Positions 1-10,754 are shown, numbered from the stretch's first letter. The stretch: DNA of 64,000 nucleotides from Myotis daubentonii (GCF_963259705.1 NC_081850.1:34687799-34751798), one strand, 5' to 3'. Made by a program: numbers and translations. Notes: generated by a model from the letters alone, not told the origin.

Positions 1-153
1 CACAGATAAAGAGAGATGGTTAACAAGAGCATGGCCTGGACTTCTGCCCCTGCTTAACACCTTGCTGGGAACCCATGTGCAATATAAACCTACACACCTG
101 GCTGTGGTGGCCTTACCGACATCCAAGACCTACGAGTCTTCCCAGAGTGTATG
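1..153. other. Unassigned sequence left of the first SINE
   Basis: No recognisable repeat, exon or RNA signal is seen. It leads directly into the target duplication of the Ves SINE. Confidence 0.3.
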
Positions 154-163
154 TAGTTCACTT

Positions 164-368
164 AAAAAAAATGTTTTTATTGATTTCAGAGAAGAAGGGA
201 GAGGGAGAGAGAGATAAAAACATCAATGATGAGAGAGAATCATTAATCAGCCACCTCCTGCATGCGTCAACTGGGGATCGAGCTTGTTACCTGGGCAGGT
301 GCCCTGACTGGGAATCCAACCATGACCTCCTAGTTCATAGGTCGATGCTCAACCACTGAGCCACACCC
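164..368 (-). repeat. Ves SINE (tRNA-derived), full length, with target duplication
   Basis: Read on the minus strand it starts with a tRNA-like head (box A-like GGCTCAGTGG and box B region), then the diagnostic pyrimidine tract and a CTGAAATCAATAAAAA-like tail. The 10-bp duplication TAGTTCACTT flanks it at 154-163 and 369-378, which fixes the edges. Ves SINEs are non-autonomous retroposons of vesper bats mobilised by L1. The 94-codon open frame across it is not a gene. Confidence 0.9.
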
Positions 369-378
369 TAGTTCACTT

Positions 379-1885
379 TTAAAAGCTCCATAAGGGTGAA
401 GCAATAGATGGAAGGAAGGCTACAGTAGCATTTCTAGTGCCCACCTCAACACCTAAATACAGTTTCTCCATTGCTAATATTCATAAACATAACATGTTCA
501 CTTGCTCAACAACAGAGGGAGATGCGAGTGTGAGACTTCAGTCCTGAGTGAAGTTGTATTAATAGATCATGGGAAGTCATGTTAGGGGAGCTACTGGAGG
601 GTTGAGACAAGGGAAGGCTAAACAGAGATGAAGTGCCCACGTGTGAGGCAAGAGGTGTGAGGGTAAAACTCGGTAAACGTAAGGGTTAGAGATGGTGTCT
701 GGAGAACCATCTCGATGGAGGTGATCCCCGGAGACACGAGGTTGCTGAACTTGAGGGGTTTGCCACTTGGGGTGTTCTCATCAGGATCAAGATGTGGTTG
801 TCCTTAGGTAGTTTTACTTAACTTGCAGCCTTGTCTCCGCAGAAGGGAGGCTTAGTCATTGCTTACATACACTATTTGGTCAATTACCTGTTGATTTCTT
901 CTTTGTAGTTGGCTACACTTAATCTGGTTGAGTTTCTGTCAAGTTCCTCTTGTTTACAGCTGCATCTTAGAAATACTGCGCTACATTTTAACATTTGGCA
1001 AGAATAGCATTTAGTAAGAACTGCCCGGCCCTGATACCCTTGTCCTATGTAACAATGAGAAGGAAAGAAACTGTGAGGTGCTGAATGCACTGAGTACAGA
1101 GCATCACCAACACATCAAGGATGGGAAAGGCAAGAAGAATTGATTAAGCGAAGAGAAGAAAAAAACTTCAGGCACCTAACAATATGTGCCACTTTCGTCC
1201 TAACATTTGTAGCTGTAAAGTCTCTTCATTGACACAGTCAGACTGTTGTGCATGACAAGCAGTTCCCTCCAGGATGTGGCCACTGCTTAGCCTCCACCTC
1301 TCCCACTACCTCCAGCGTTTGTGTGCACGCCTGCATTTCCCAATCCTTTGTGGCACCTGGAACACTGTTTTCTCTCAGTTGCCTACTCTGAACATAAGAC
1401 TTTATCTAATTGTTTTTCACCAACCTGGAAAATACATTTGCCTTCTCCTACCTACCCTTAGCGAGAGATCGTTTTGCCACTTAAAACCAGCCCCATGTTG
1501 AGTGGATTTGTTCTTCCATCCTCCTCCTGCTGTATGTTGCCCTTAAATTGTGTAGCATTTGTTTAATTACTCATAGAGAACTATTTTCTTCCAGAATTGT
1601 CCTCATCATGGCATCCACATTACTTAATAGTTAACAGGAAGATGCTTAGCAATTATCAGGTAAATGGATAAATGAGATCCACGCCCCACCCCTCTCTAAC
1701 CCTTCATTCTCTGACACATCCTCTCACTCTTTGGCCCTCTTTTCTATATTAATAACTTCTTCAAATTCAGAAAAACCCATCTGAAAGACTTAACTTCTCA
1801 AAGGATATACGATAGCAGTTTATTCCTCCACCCATTCAATACACACTGTGTTCCCGGCACAGGCACAAACATTGGAGATGAACAA
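379..1885. other. Unassigned, probably unique sequence
   Basis: Ordinary AT-moderate DNA with short open frames only. I see no splice-framed exon, RNA gene or clear repeat family in this 1.5 kb. Confidence 0.3.
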
Positions 1886-2110
1886 AAGAAGACCTAGTTT
1901 CTAATCTTAGAGCTGACTGTTTAGTGGGAGAGGCTGACGTGAACCACCTGCTTGTGCAGACAGGTGTAATCTTACTCTCCAGAGGAAAACCCATGGTGCT
2001 GCGTGACCCTCTAATGGGGCAGTAGGCAGTTAGGAAAGCTACAGAAGGCTGCTTCGGGGACAGTAACTCATGAGCTGAGCTTGAAAAGGAGGAGAAGAGT
2101 GATGTAACAT
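1886..2110 (-). repeat. L2-like fossil LINE, left part
   Basis: The text from about 1900 to 2110 resembles the 3' part of mammalian L2 read in reverse (stretches like GAGCTGAGCTTGAAAAGGAG). It appears to continue after the 2116-2877 insertion at 2883-2960 (GCAGTACGTGCAAAGACCC, typical of L2). The L2 was therefore probably continuous before the insertion. Assignment is by remembered consensus only. Confidence 0.5.
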
Positions 2111-2115
2111 GAGTG

Positions 2116-2877
2116 TGAAAGGGCGAGTCGTCGCGGGGCCTACGTGGGCCGGCCGCCGGGCCCCATGAGGCACAGCCTGACCACACTGCAGGCGGCCTCG
2201 GGCACCGACTCCCCAGCCCACGGCGGGAGCCCGGCGCAGGCCACCCGCCCGCCGCCCCCCAGACCCGCGTGGCAGCGGCGGCGGCGGGGCAGGGCACGTG
2301 CCCTCGCCCGAGGAGATGGAGGAGGAGGCGATCGCTGGCGCCCCCGGGGACGAGACGGAGGACGTGGACTTCCTGTCTGGGCTGGGACTGGTCGATCTGC
2401 TGGACCCCCGGCAACCCGACTGGCCCCTGGAGCCCGGGCTCAGCTCGCCCTGGGGGCGGGGGGGCGAGGACTGCGCTCTCCATCTTGCCCTGGGTCCTCC
2501 ATTTTTGGGGCAGCCACCATGTGCTCAGGAGAGTACCTTCTTCCCGGAAGCCCAGGCCCCTGCTGGCCACGCCCAGGATTTCTTTAAACTAACCAATGAC
2601 AATCAAGGGACGTGGGCGCCATAGAGATGACCACATCCTGTGTACCAAGACCCGACTCGCGCCTGGCCAGTCGGCGGGGCCCACAGTCCCCTCCCCTGCC
2701 CTTACTGTAAAACCCACAATCCCATCAGGCCTCGCTCTCTCGGCCACTGGGCTACCCTTGCATCGGTGAGTGTGGCCGGGGAGCCGAACTAGTTCGAAAT
2801 GAAGGACTCTTTGCTTTTGCATCGGACTGGCTGGCTCCCTGGTGGGCCCTTGGGAATCTTGAAATCTGGGCACAACA
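2116..2877 (+). mobile_element. Solo-LTR-like insertion whose 5' half is CREBZF-derived
   Basis: The block begins TG, ends CA and is flanked by GAGTG at 2111-2115 and 2878-2882, as expected of a retroviral LTR with a 5-bp target duplication. The right half has LTR-like order: a CCAAT-like motif near 2590, a decayed TATA-like box (TGTAAAA) near 2706, a decayed poly(A) signal (AATGAA) near 2798, and a short U5-like tail ending CACAACA at 2877. Removing the block joins two L2-like flanks sensibly. The left half is the CREBZF fragment described separately. No retroviral genes or second LTR are visible. The alternative is an old LTR that landed in a CREBZF retrocopy, but no retrocopy 3' end or poly(A) tract is found to the right. 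The LTR ends are only weakly palindromic, so the edges are tentative. Confidence 0.55.
2122..2455 (+). pseudogene. CREBZF: Truncated, frameshifted CREBZF 5' fragment
   Basis: CREBZF (Zhangfei) is a bZIP co-regulator of transcription. The start codon at 2165 opens a frame reading MRHSLT.LQAASG.DSP, matching the recalled N-terminus of CREBZF. After a shift the frame through 2298 reads [13 protein letters not shown], then [21 protein letters not shown] and EPGLSSP, the next conserved block of the acidic N-terminal region. The intervening Gly/Ala/Arg-rich stretch is shortened and out of frame. The similarity also covers 5'UTR-like GC-rich DNA before the ATG. It stops near 2455 and the bZIP domain is absent, so the fragment cannot encode a functional protein. 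The GC richness is inherited from the parent gene and contrasts sharply with the surroundings. Confidence 0.8.
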
Positions 2878-3004
2878 GAGTGAGCAGTACGTGCAAAGAC
2901 CCGGTGGCTGGCACGGGGAATAGAATGCACTAAAAGGAAGGTGAGCTCGTTGAAGAAGGTGGAGGGCGTCAGTGCACTGTGTCCTCTGGGCTCTGCTCAG
3001 TCGC

Positions 3005-3185
3005 GTTTGCCTGGGACCAGACTGCCTGAGTGTGTACCTGACTCTAGCACTTACTTCCTGTGTGACTTTGGGCAGTCTCTGCCTCATTTTTAAAATCTGT
3101 AACATGACTATATTAGTACCTGTCTTATGAAGATTAAGTGAGTTAGTATGAAAAGCATTAGAGCAGTGCCTAGCACATAGCACTA
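3005..3185 (+). repeat. MIR SINE relic
   Basis: It contains the MIR core pattern CTTACTTCCTGTGTGACTTT followed by CTCATTTTTAAAAT and a 3' end like GCAGTGCCTAGCACATAG. It is an ancient mammalian tRNA-derived SINE. Confidence 0.8.
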
Positions 3186-3214
3186 TGATAATTGCTAAGT
3201 CATGGAAATCAGAT

Positions 3215-3600
3215 GTTTATTTATGAAATATATACCTCTGATGATACATATACACACATGTATATAATATATATATACAGATGGTATAGCTATGCATCTA
3301 TGCATATAGAGGGTGTCCCCAAAAAGTATACACACTTTAACTGCTGATAGCTCAATTTAGAAAATGAAATGTTTATTGAACACTACCTTTATAAGTATTC
3401 AATGTATACATTTTGGGGGACACCCTATATCACATGTATATATGTGTATATGTATATATGTACATCTATATCATCATCAATATATATTTTATGTACACAT
3501 ATATTTTTATAATCATTGGTGTATTTTTTATCTACATGCATATATATATCTATATATATGTATATATTTATCATTGTACACACACTGATATATGATTTCC
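3215..3600. repeat. TATA/CATA-rich simple repeat hosting a MITE
   Basis: Degenerate (TA)n, (TACA)n and (CATA)n on both sides of the MITE at 3309-3427. Two overlapping open frames here encode only Tyr/Ile-rich low-complexity peptide. Confidence 0.8.
3309..3427. mobile_element. Mariner-type MITE, 119 bp
   Basis: The terminal inverted repeats GGGTGTCCCCAAAAAGTATA and its near-complement at the right end (GTATACATTTTGGGGGACAC) are separated by about 75 bp. The element sits between TA dinucleotides at 3307-3308 and 3428-3429, the Tc1/mariner target signature. There is no transposase. The same family recurs inverted at 7371-7500. Confidence 0.8.
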
Positions 3601-4283
3601 ATGACTTCGTGTAAATACTTCCTTATATCTAATCTTGCCCATTCTTATTTTGGTAATATGCCTGGGAAAGACATTTTGTATTGGACACTAGAGAGAAATT
3701 AAGGGATTGTTTTTCTAATTTTCCCTTTCAAAAACTGTAATTTTGAGACTTATGAAGTCTTTGATACAGTTAAAAACCTCTGTGTATAAAGGGTTATATT
3801 TTTCTCTCCATTTCTCACCCCTATTAAGAGCCGGGAGACCCTGTAGGTAGAATTTTTCTGTAAGCTAAGAAACAGCATGCCTCAAGCACCTAAATACATG
3901 GATCCAGCACCTCTTGACCCCCTAAGTCAAGGTAAACGTGCAGTAGCAGAAATCTTGCTGATAAAAACTCTCTTTTTTCAAGTCACTAACTACTACTAAG
4001 ACATACTTGCATAAAGGGTATAAAGGGATTTCATTTCAAGCATCATTGAGTTGTGAAGGTAAGAATTATACATAATTTGATTCACTGGAACTGTTATTTA
4101 AGTGGCCTTATTGATTTTCATTGGTGATCACATATAACTTGTAGCATTGCTTTCAATGATCATTTTGATTGCAATTGTGTTAAAATAGCATCCAAAGCAC
4201 AGATAGGAGAAAAAGAGAGGTTTCATTTAGAGCTCTCTTTTCACTGAGTGCCTGCTTTGTGGCATTGGGCGAAAGTGGAGCCT
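3601..4283. other. Unassigned AT-rich sequence
   Basis: No clear repeat family, exon or RNA gene recognised. Confidence 0.3.

Positions 4284-4337
<54 letters not shown>
4284..4337. repeat. (GT)n microsatellite
   Basis: Uninterrupted dinucleotide repeat of about 27 units. Confidence 0.95.
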
Positions 4338-4338
<1 letters not shown>

Positions 4339-4781
4339 TGTTTTCTACAAGGAACACCAAGTGTAGTGTCTCTTAGAAGATATTAGCTTCTGAATACAGT
4401 TGGACCATGAAACAATATTTCTCTTTGTCTCCCTTTGTCATTGTTAATTAGGAAAAGTTGCCAGACTCCCCAGTGGTAGCATGTCTAATTTAATAACCTG
4501 AGAATCTGATGCTTGAAAAATATAATGAAATATACTAAATACCGTGGCCGTTTTATAATCACTGATACAAATGTATTGTAACTAATCTTTACTGATTACA
4601 AAAGACTTTTATAAAGCACAAAATATAGTCAGATGAGATCTACAGCTCTGTCTGCATAATTTAATATGATTATTGATCAGGAGAGTGTTTGTGAGCATGG
4701 TTTAACAGGCCAGAATTTGCAGATGAAGAATATCAGTCGACAATGCCCTGCTAGATTTTTTCCTTAATGTCCCCTCCCCCC

Positions 4782-4784
<3 letters not shown>

Positions 4785-4829
<45 letters not shown>
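4785..4829. repeat. (CA)n microsatellite
   Basis: Uninterrupted dinucleotide repeat of about 22 units. The 450 bp between this and the GT tract shows nothing recognisable. Confidence 0.95.
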
Positions 4830-4831
<2 letters not shown>

Positions 4832-5034
4832 TAATTTAGTGGAAATCGCCTTTTCTCTGGAAAAGCTTATTCCACTTGGTTTTCATCAGCATCCTAGATG
4901 ATCATCCTAACAGAACTGTCGATTTTGCTTGATGTTTTGGTATGTTGTATATACTGCCTGAGCTAATATTTCTACTCACTTTAGAAAACGCAGTCTCTTT
5001 AGATATTTTCTTTATTTTAAAATATTATATAGGT

Positions 5035-5230
5035 GGCATTGTGGAATAGGAGGGCTTATTTGCATTGAATCCTGGTTTGAGTCTTCCCTGGTCGTGTGAC
5101 CTCAGAGAAAGATCAAATCTGGCAGGTGACTTGACCTTGGAATCTCAATTTCCTTATCTGAAGACACAGGTACATTTAATATGGGAATTAAATGAGATTT
5201 CACTACAGTGCACGTTACCTGACACACCAT
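5035..5230 (+). repeat. MIR SINE relic
   Basis: Pattern of GAATCCTGGTTTGAGTC, a GTGACCT.. core and TCAATTTCCTTATCTG, with a 3' GTGCACGTTACCTGACAC block, in MIR order. Confidence 0.7.
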
Positions 5231-5409
5231 AGTTAATCCAAAAATGTTCTTTCTCTTCTACCTTTCCTCCTGAGAGAGCAGCCATGATATGGCGGCGGTG
5301 ACACACGGAGACTTAGTGTAACCCAGGTTTTAAAGCACGAGACATAATTTATTTGTTTACGTTTAAGTGCCTTTAATTTTATGGGAAGAGTTTAGCCCTC
5401 TGTGCATGG

Positions 5410-5640
5410 GAGATGGTTGAGTGTGGTGATTCAGAGCTTGGAGGCAAATGAATTCAAGGTTGGATGAACTTCAATCCTGGGTCTGTTACTTAGGAGTTTT
5501 GTGGTTCTGGGGAGATTAGTTAGTCTCTGGGAACTTTATTTTCCTTATCTCTATAACGGGGATATTCATAATACCACTTGGACTTAAATGGTGAAGGTTA
5601 AATAAATTGAAGCATTTATACACCTCATGCAATCAGGGAC
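5410..5640 (+). repeat. MIR SINE relic
   Basis: AATCCTGGGTCTGTTACTTA, then GGAACTTTATTTTCCTTATC and a GGTTAAATAAATTG tail, in MIR order. The flanks at 5230-5410 and 5640-6060 show nothing assignable. Confidence 0.7.
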
Positions 5641-6064
5641 ACATGGGTGTCTTCCCGTGTCCTTGTATTTCAGGGGTTCCTCTTACAATTCACACATCCT
5701 TCTGGTGTTGTATCATCTGACATTCCCTTACGGCAAAGCATGGGTTTTTTATTCCCCATTTAGCAATCAATTTGACTATGCATATATTGCAAGGATAGTT
5801 TAACTAATTAAATTAAGTGGATTTGTGATTGGTAATGGAACCAGAACTTATTCCTATTAATAGCAAAGGGGTTTGAGAGCAGACAGAAGCTACCACAGGC
5901 TACTCCAAAGAATAAAAATGTATCTGCATATGCTCTCCCACATCACAAATTTCGGGATAGTTTCAGGGAGTTGAAAAGATAGAAGCTCCAACATGTTGCC
6001 TGTTTCAAAACATGTTCACATTTTTTCTTTAGCAAAGACCACATTTTCTGCATATGCCATTTGT

Positions 6065-6360
6065 TTGTTTCATACACTTTATTCAATGAACATTTGTTAA
6101 GCACTTAATAGGATACTAAGGTTTGGGTATGATCCCCACCCCCAATTTGTTCATAGTTGAGGAATGATGGAGACAGGCACAAATGTATAATGCTGTAATG
6201 TCCTAGATTAGGGCAGAGTTAGAGGATGCAAAGGTGTTACAGGAACAGGAAAAGGGACCCCTGCCCTAGCCTGGGGAAGAGCAGGAAGGGAAAAAGAGAC
6301 GATGAATAGGAATGGGTTTTAAATGAGAGGTGGTTCTATACTCCCAGGAGGTGTTTAGAA
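6065..6360 (-). repeat. L2 fossil LINE, 3' end
   Basis: Begins with an ATTCAATGAACATTTGTTAAGC-type block, the reverse complement of the L2 3' terminus, followed by degraded L2 text. Confidence 0.6.
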
Positions 6361-6364
6361 TATG

Positions 6365-6525
6365 TAGGGGCATTTTTGGTTGTCACAGTGTTCAGGGGGC
6401 GGTATTATTGGCCTTGAGTGAGTGAGGGCAGCAATGCTAAACGTCCTTCAATATACAGGACAATCTCGCACCGCAAAAAGTGTCCTTTCCCAATGTCAGG
6501 GTGTCCTGGTTGGGAAACATGGAGT
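6365..6525 (-). mobile_element. MER5A-like fossil hAT MITE
   Basis: GGGGCATTTTTGGTTGTCAC at the left, a TGCTAAACGTCCTTCAATA core and a right end of TTGGGAAAC correspond to MER5A read in reverse. Confidence 0.65.
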
Positions 6526-7370
6526 GGTGAGGGGAAATAAAGGAGTGGTATTCATATCCTGTGTACGCTGTGGGGTGGGGGAAAGATTTGCTTTAAGCTT
6601 GTATCCCTTGTGAAAATAAAGGCAGTTAGAAAGCGGGAATAATCCTCTTCTGTCCATTGCTTCTGTCGGAGTGCCTTGAGCTGGCTTTTCAATCCTCCGA
6701 GTTTCCCAAAGCCTAACGCAATGACGCATGTTAGCTTGAATATGCTACCGGGGTGGCCTGAGCTGAGGTCCCTGGAGAAGGAGTCCACTTAGATGACGAC
6801 CAGAATGATGAAAACCCGGGAAAGAACATTTTCAGGTTTTTTTGTGTCTTTCCACAAACTGCCAAGTTACGAGGGGGCGAACTATAAAACAGTAGTGACG
6901 TTCGGAACCAGAAAATCTGTTTTTATTTGCTTTGACACATAAAATAGATTTGCTCAGATATCTAGAGCAGTTCATAGAGTTGTCCATGGCTGTGGCCTAA
7001 AGGAGAGAAGACACCAGAGAAATAATTGAGTTGTGTACATGCAGGAGCAGGAGGAAAGGAAGAGGAACTGGGGACCGGAGTCTAGGAGCCACTGGCCCCA
7101 GGGTACAGCCCAGACTCACAGAAGAAGTAGCCCAATAGCTAAGGAGCACACAGGGAGCCGCAGGATTTCAGCAGAAACGTTAGTCTCAGGATGATCTACG
7201 CAAAGGTTCACACGCTGCTCCATCAAATCCCAGGGGTCTGCAGAGGTTGTGCAGGCCAGAGTTGGGCACTGGTTGGAGGGGTAAGACAAATGCGAAGTGG
7301 GCTAAGGAGATGCCCATCAGCCAGTTCCTCCCCTGGCCTTTCTTTAGCCTGTATCTCTGACGATTAGACA
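6526..7370. other. Unassigned sequence
   Basis: No exon, RNA gene or clear repeat family seen. Short overlapping open frames look fortuitous. Confidence 0.3.
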
Positions 7371-7500
7371 GAGGATGTCCTGAAAAATGTATCCACACAC
7401 TTTGAGTAAGTACAAAGGCAGTCTTTATTAAAATATATTTCATTTTCAAAATGGAGCCATCAGCTGTTAAAATACATATACATTATTTTGGGCCACCCTG
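7371..7500. mobile_element. Mariner-type MITE, inverted relative of the 3.3-kb copy
   Basis: The right end GGGCCACCCTG abuts TA at 7501-7502, and the left end GAGGATGTCCTGAAAAATGT is its degenerate complement. In reverse complement the core (AACAGCTGATGGCTCCATTT, then GAAAATGAAAT) aligns to the core of the 3309-3427 element. Confidence 0.7.
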
Positions 7501-7594
7501 TATATCGGTGTCCTGTGTAGTGGAGTTCTGTGTAAGATTTCATTTTAGAATAATGAGAAGAGTTATTCTCTAAAAGCTATTTGAAAACCATGAG

Positions 7595-7755
7595 TATTGA
7601 AAAGAGCATTGGAGTACTCATTCCCATGTCAGCTAAGCATGTAGAAATTAGCCTGCTATGCAACTTTGGTCAAGTGTCTAGGCCTCTCTGTGCTTCTGTT
7701 TTGTTCTCCTCTGGGTAATGAGGGGTTCAGACTAAATTTCTAAGTTTCCTTCAGC
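7595..7755 (+). repeat. MIR SINE relic
   Basis: TGCAACTTTGGTCAAGTGTC, then CTCTGTGCTTCTGTTTTGTT and a CTTCAGCTTTAACA tail, in MIR order. Confidence 0.6.
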
Positions 7756-8640
7756 TTTAACAGTCTGTGCATTTTCAAATGTATTAACCAATTTACTGCA
7801 CTGTTCTGAAAGAGAATGATTCGGTAGCCTAAGTAAGGATTGATTCAGAACTACTAACAGATGAACCCCGCAGAAGACCTAGGAGAGTCTAGGTTTTTTA
7901 TCTGAAAGTTTTAGAAGAGGTGTGAAATGAAAATGAGGTTATTTATGGAAATTCACAGTTTTCTGAATTTACAGTTGCTAGCGGTTTCATTAAGGCAGAA
8001 CATCTTGACAAACAAAGAACAGGAGCCCTACTCATCCATTTCCTCAATGTTCTACTTCTGGTCTTCAACTGGGACAAAGAGTGGGCCTGCCTTACACTGG
8101 GTAGATGCGTTGGTTTTTATGGAGCAACTCATTTTTTTACTGCGGGATGGTCAGGAAAAGAATCCTAGCAATTCATGGTAAATGCTCACAGTGAGTTAGA
8201 TACAGGTGCATGGGGTATACATTTATTTTTTAAAAGAATCCTTTGATTAAACAATACTCTCGTTATGGCTGTGCTTCCCATGCAGGGATTTGGAAACACT
8301 GTGCAGCCTGTCTGTTCCGACAGTTCCTTCCATGCATTTGTTTCCCATTTTCCTATTAGCTGTTTAAAAATTGTGTTACTTATTCGACCTCTGTTCATTT
8401 TAAGCACTTCATGCCGGCTGAAGGTTCAAGCTGCTGGTTAAGGAGCAGCACCTCTGGGTTCTGCTATCACTTCCTCTGTTTGCCTGGGTAGGTCCCTTGG
8501 CCATTGCCCAGTAATTTAAAATGGTTTGCAGGGTTGCTGGATTGAGGCTTGCTTTCTGCTTGCTTTGAAATAGACTAGTGGCATTGTAGAAGTTTGTTCA
8601 GGGTGATCGCTACATTAAACAGAGAAGCGAAATGCCCAAG
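7756..8640. other. Unassigned sequence
   Basis: Two short open frames (84 and 73 codons) lie here without family resemblance or splice context. No repeat recognised. Confidence 0.3.
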
Positions 8641-8644
8641 GAGA

Positions 8645-8830
8645 AAAGCAGAGCTCTTCATGCAGTGATTACAAACCCACACACTGGTATTTGATTTAAG
8701 CCTCACGGTAACCCCCGAGGAAGGTAGTATTATTATTACCACCATCATCATTATTATTTCATAATTATAGTTTAGGAAATTGAGGCTTACAGAGGTGAAA
8801 TAGGTTACCCAGAGTCGTATGAGCCAATTT
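8645..8830 (-). repeat. MIR SINE relic
   Basis: The reverse MIR signature AGTTTAGGAAATTGAGGCTTAC, then AGAGGTGAAATAGGTTACCC. An internal (ATT/ATC) triplet expansion occupies about 8728-8760. Confidence 0.75.
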
Positions 8831-8941
8831 CCATTGCTTGGTAAACGTTCTTAGCCAACATGAACTTGGTGGTTGCTTGTAGACATTATAAAGGTATATG
8901 GCAATATATCCTTCAGTCACACATACGCTTTTATAGCCTAA

Positions 8942-9408
8942 CTAGAGGCCCGGAGCACGTGATTCGTGCACTGGAGGGGGGACATCCCTCAGCCCAGTCT
9001 GTGCCCTCTTGCAGTCCGGAACCCCTTGGGGGATGTCTGCCTACTGACTTAGGCCCGATCCCCTCCTCCTCCCACCCATGAGCCCGGCTTCTGGCTGAGT
9101 GGCGCTCCCCCTGTGGGAGCGCACTGACCACCAGGGGGCAGCTCCTGCATTGATAGAAGGCAGGCAAAACTAAAATATTCTCTAAGACAGTCATCGCTAC
9201 TACTATGTGTTTCTGTGTCTCTTTGTTAAATATTTTTTTTTTATGTATGTGTTTTTACAATGTGCAAAAAAATTGATGCTGTGGCTTTTCATTGATCATA
9301 TGGTAGTTTTGATCATAACGGCATTGCCCCCTGGTGGTCAGTGGGTGTCATAGTGACCAGTTTTCTGCCATTCAGTCAATTTGCATATTAGGCTTTTATT
9401 ATATAGGA
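8942..9408 (-). mobile_element. Non-autonomous Helitron carrying an extra 160-bp segment
   Basis: On the minus strand it starts TCCTATATAATAAAAGCC at 9408 and ends with the GTGCAC hairpin and CTAG at 8942, between host A and T, all HeliBat hallmarks. Helitrons are rolling-circle transposons; this copy has no Rep/helicase. The usual block of GACCACCAGGGGGCAG-type motifs is interrupted at 9152-9310 by DNA that recurs at 10591-10754. Confidence 0.9.
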
Positions 9409-9876
9409 TATCCCAGAGTCCTGTACTAATTTAGATGGCAAGGAGAGCTCAGGGCTTTTATTAGATTAATTCACACTCAGGTCTGGTGAAATGTCTTGGA
9501 CACCAGGGGAAGGTTGACTGCTATTGTGGGCAGGTGTTTTCGTGGTTTATTGCTAGTGCAGCCATCCTCATACAGTGGCTAAGTAAAGTGCAGCCCGGTC
9601 CATAACTACTGAACACACGGCCATGGATGCCTCTCAGTTATGTTTTGTGATTCTGAGTTGGAGCATTCTCCATCTGGTGCCTTTCCTTTGTTACATCCGA
9701 AAACAGCTCAGAAACCTGCAGTCTCCTTTCCGTGAGTGCTTGCAGACCAATGGGGAGAGAAGAGGGTTCATTGTCTTTCAGCCTTGCTAACAAGAGAAGG
9801 AGTAAGCAGAGAGGTGGGTTCAAGTGATGTCACGTATCCATGCTGGTTTGCTTTGCTGGCCCAGCACAATCACTCC
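9409..9876. other. Unassigned sequence between Helitron and SPIN
   Basis: Nothing recognisable. A 61-codon minus frame at 9638-9823 has no family resemblance. Confidence 0.3.
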
Positions 9877-10088
9877 CAACGGTTCTCAACCTGTGGGTAG
9901 TGACCCCTTTGGCGGTCAAACGACCCTTTCACAGAGGTCGCCTAAAACCATCCTGAATATCAGATATTTACATTACGATTCATAACAGTAGCAACATTAC
10001 AGTTATGAAGTAGCAACGAAAATAATTTTATGGTTGGGTCACAACATGAGGAACTATATTTAAAGGGCCAGAAGGTTGAGAACCACTG
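9877..10088 (+). mobile_element. SPIN-type non-autonomous hAT element
   Basis: The ends are ACGGTTCTCAACCTGTGGG and GGTTGAGAACCACTG, and the body contains GATATTTACATTACGATTCA and ATGAAGTAGCAACGAAAATA, matching the recalled SPIN (SPace INvader) MITE. SPINs entered several tetrapod lineages, including bats, by horizontal transfer. No clear 8-bp duplication is seen at this copy. Confidence 0.9.
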
Positions 10089-10590
10089 CTTTAGAATACT
10101 GTCAGCATTTAACACTGCCTTGCCTGGGGACTCTGCAGTTCTCAGAGTTGCCAGGATTCTCAGGGACACAGTAAAATATCGCGAGCACTGTGGCCGGTGC
10201 GTGCCAAGTTCACGGGATTCTTCAAGGAGGGTTGTCGCAAGTTTCCCCTCTTTTGACTCATCAAATCTTATAAACAGCCTAAAATCCTTATCGGAAGTAG
10301 CTATGGATGTAAATCACAAATGAATAATTTCTACAAACTGTGTACTGGGCCCAGTACCTCCCTCCTGCTGCATGTCTCTACTTCAATTTAGGCCGATTTC
10401 TTGCACTTTATTTTTTAACATGTTGCTCGGTTATTATTTTAATTTAATTTCATGTATGTGCAAATTGTCTCTTAAAGTTTTTGAGAGCATTGAATTATAG
10501 TCATTTTTCAATATAAAGTTTTGATTTCTGTTTCTCAGAATTGAAGTACTACAAACGCATTATGTAAAGAAAAAAAGGAAAAGATAAAAA
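10089..10590. other. Unassigned sequence
   Basis: No gene or repeat family recognised in this 0.5 kb. Confidence 0.3.
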
Positions 10591-10754
10591 GATAGAAGGC
10601 AGGCAAAACCAAAATATTCTCTAAGACAGTCATCACTGCTACTTTGTGTTTCTGTGTCTTTTTGTTAAACATTTTTTTTTTTTTTTACGTATGTGTTTTT
10701 ACAATGTGCATAAAATTGATTCTCTGGCTTTTCATTGAACATAACGGTAGTTTT
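10591..10754 (+). repeat. Free-standing copy of the segment inside the 8.9-kb Helitron
   Basis: It aligns collinearly at roughly 90% identity with 9152-9310, from GATAGAAGGCAGGCAAAAC to GGTAGTTTT, including a T-tract and GTATGTGTTTTTACAATGTG. It has no Helitron ends around it, so it could be the donor. Confidence 0.8.

Noticed and set aside
2150..2560. CpG-rich stretch as a live promoter or CpG island of a local gene
   Set aside because: The GC content is explained by the CREBZF fragment and LTR-like sequence. No downstream gene follows.
2298..2624. 108-codon frame as a functional CREBZF protein
   Set aside because: It begins at GTG, lacks the bZIP domain and runs into LTR-like sequence; the true start is in another frame.
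9152..9335. 6-bp GCATTG on both sides of the extra Helitron segment as a target duplication
   Set aside because: Other Helitrons have GCATTGAG followed by CATCTGCCCC at this place, so the right-hand copy can be ordinary Helitron text with a small deletion.
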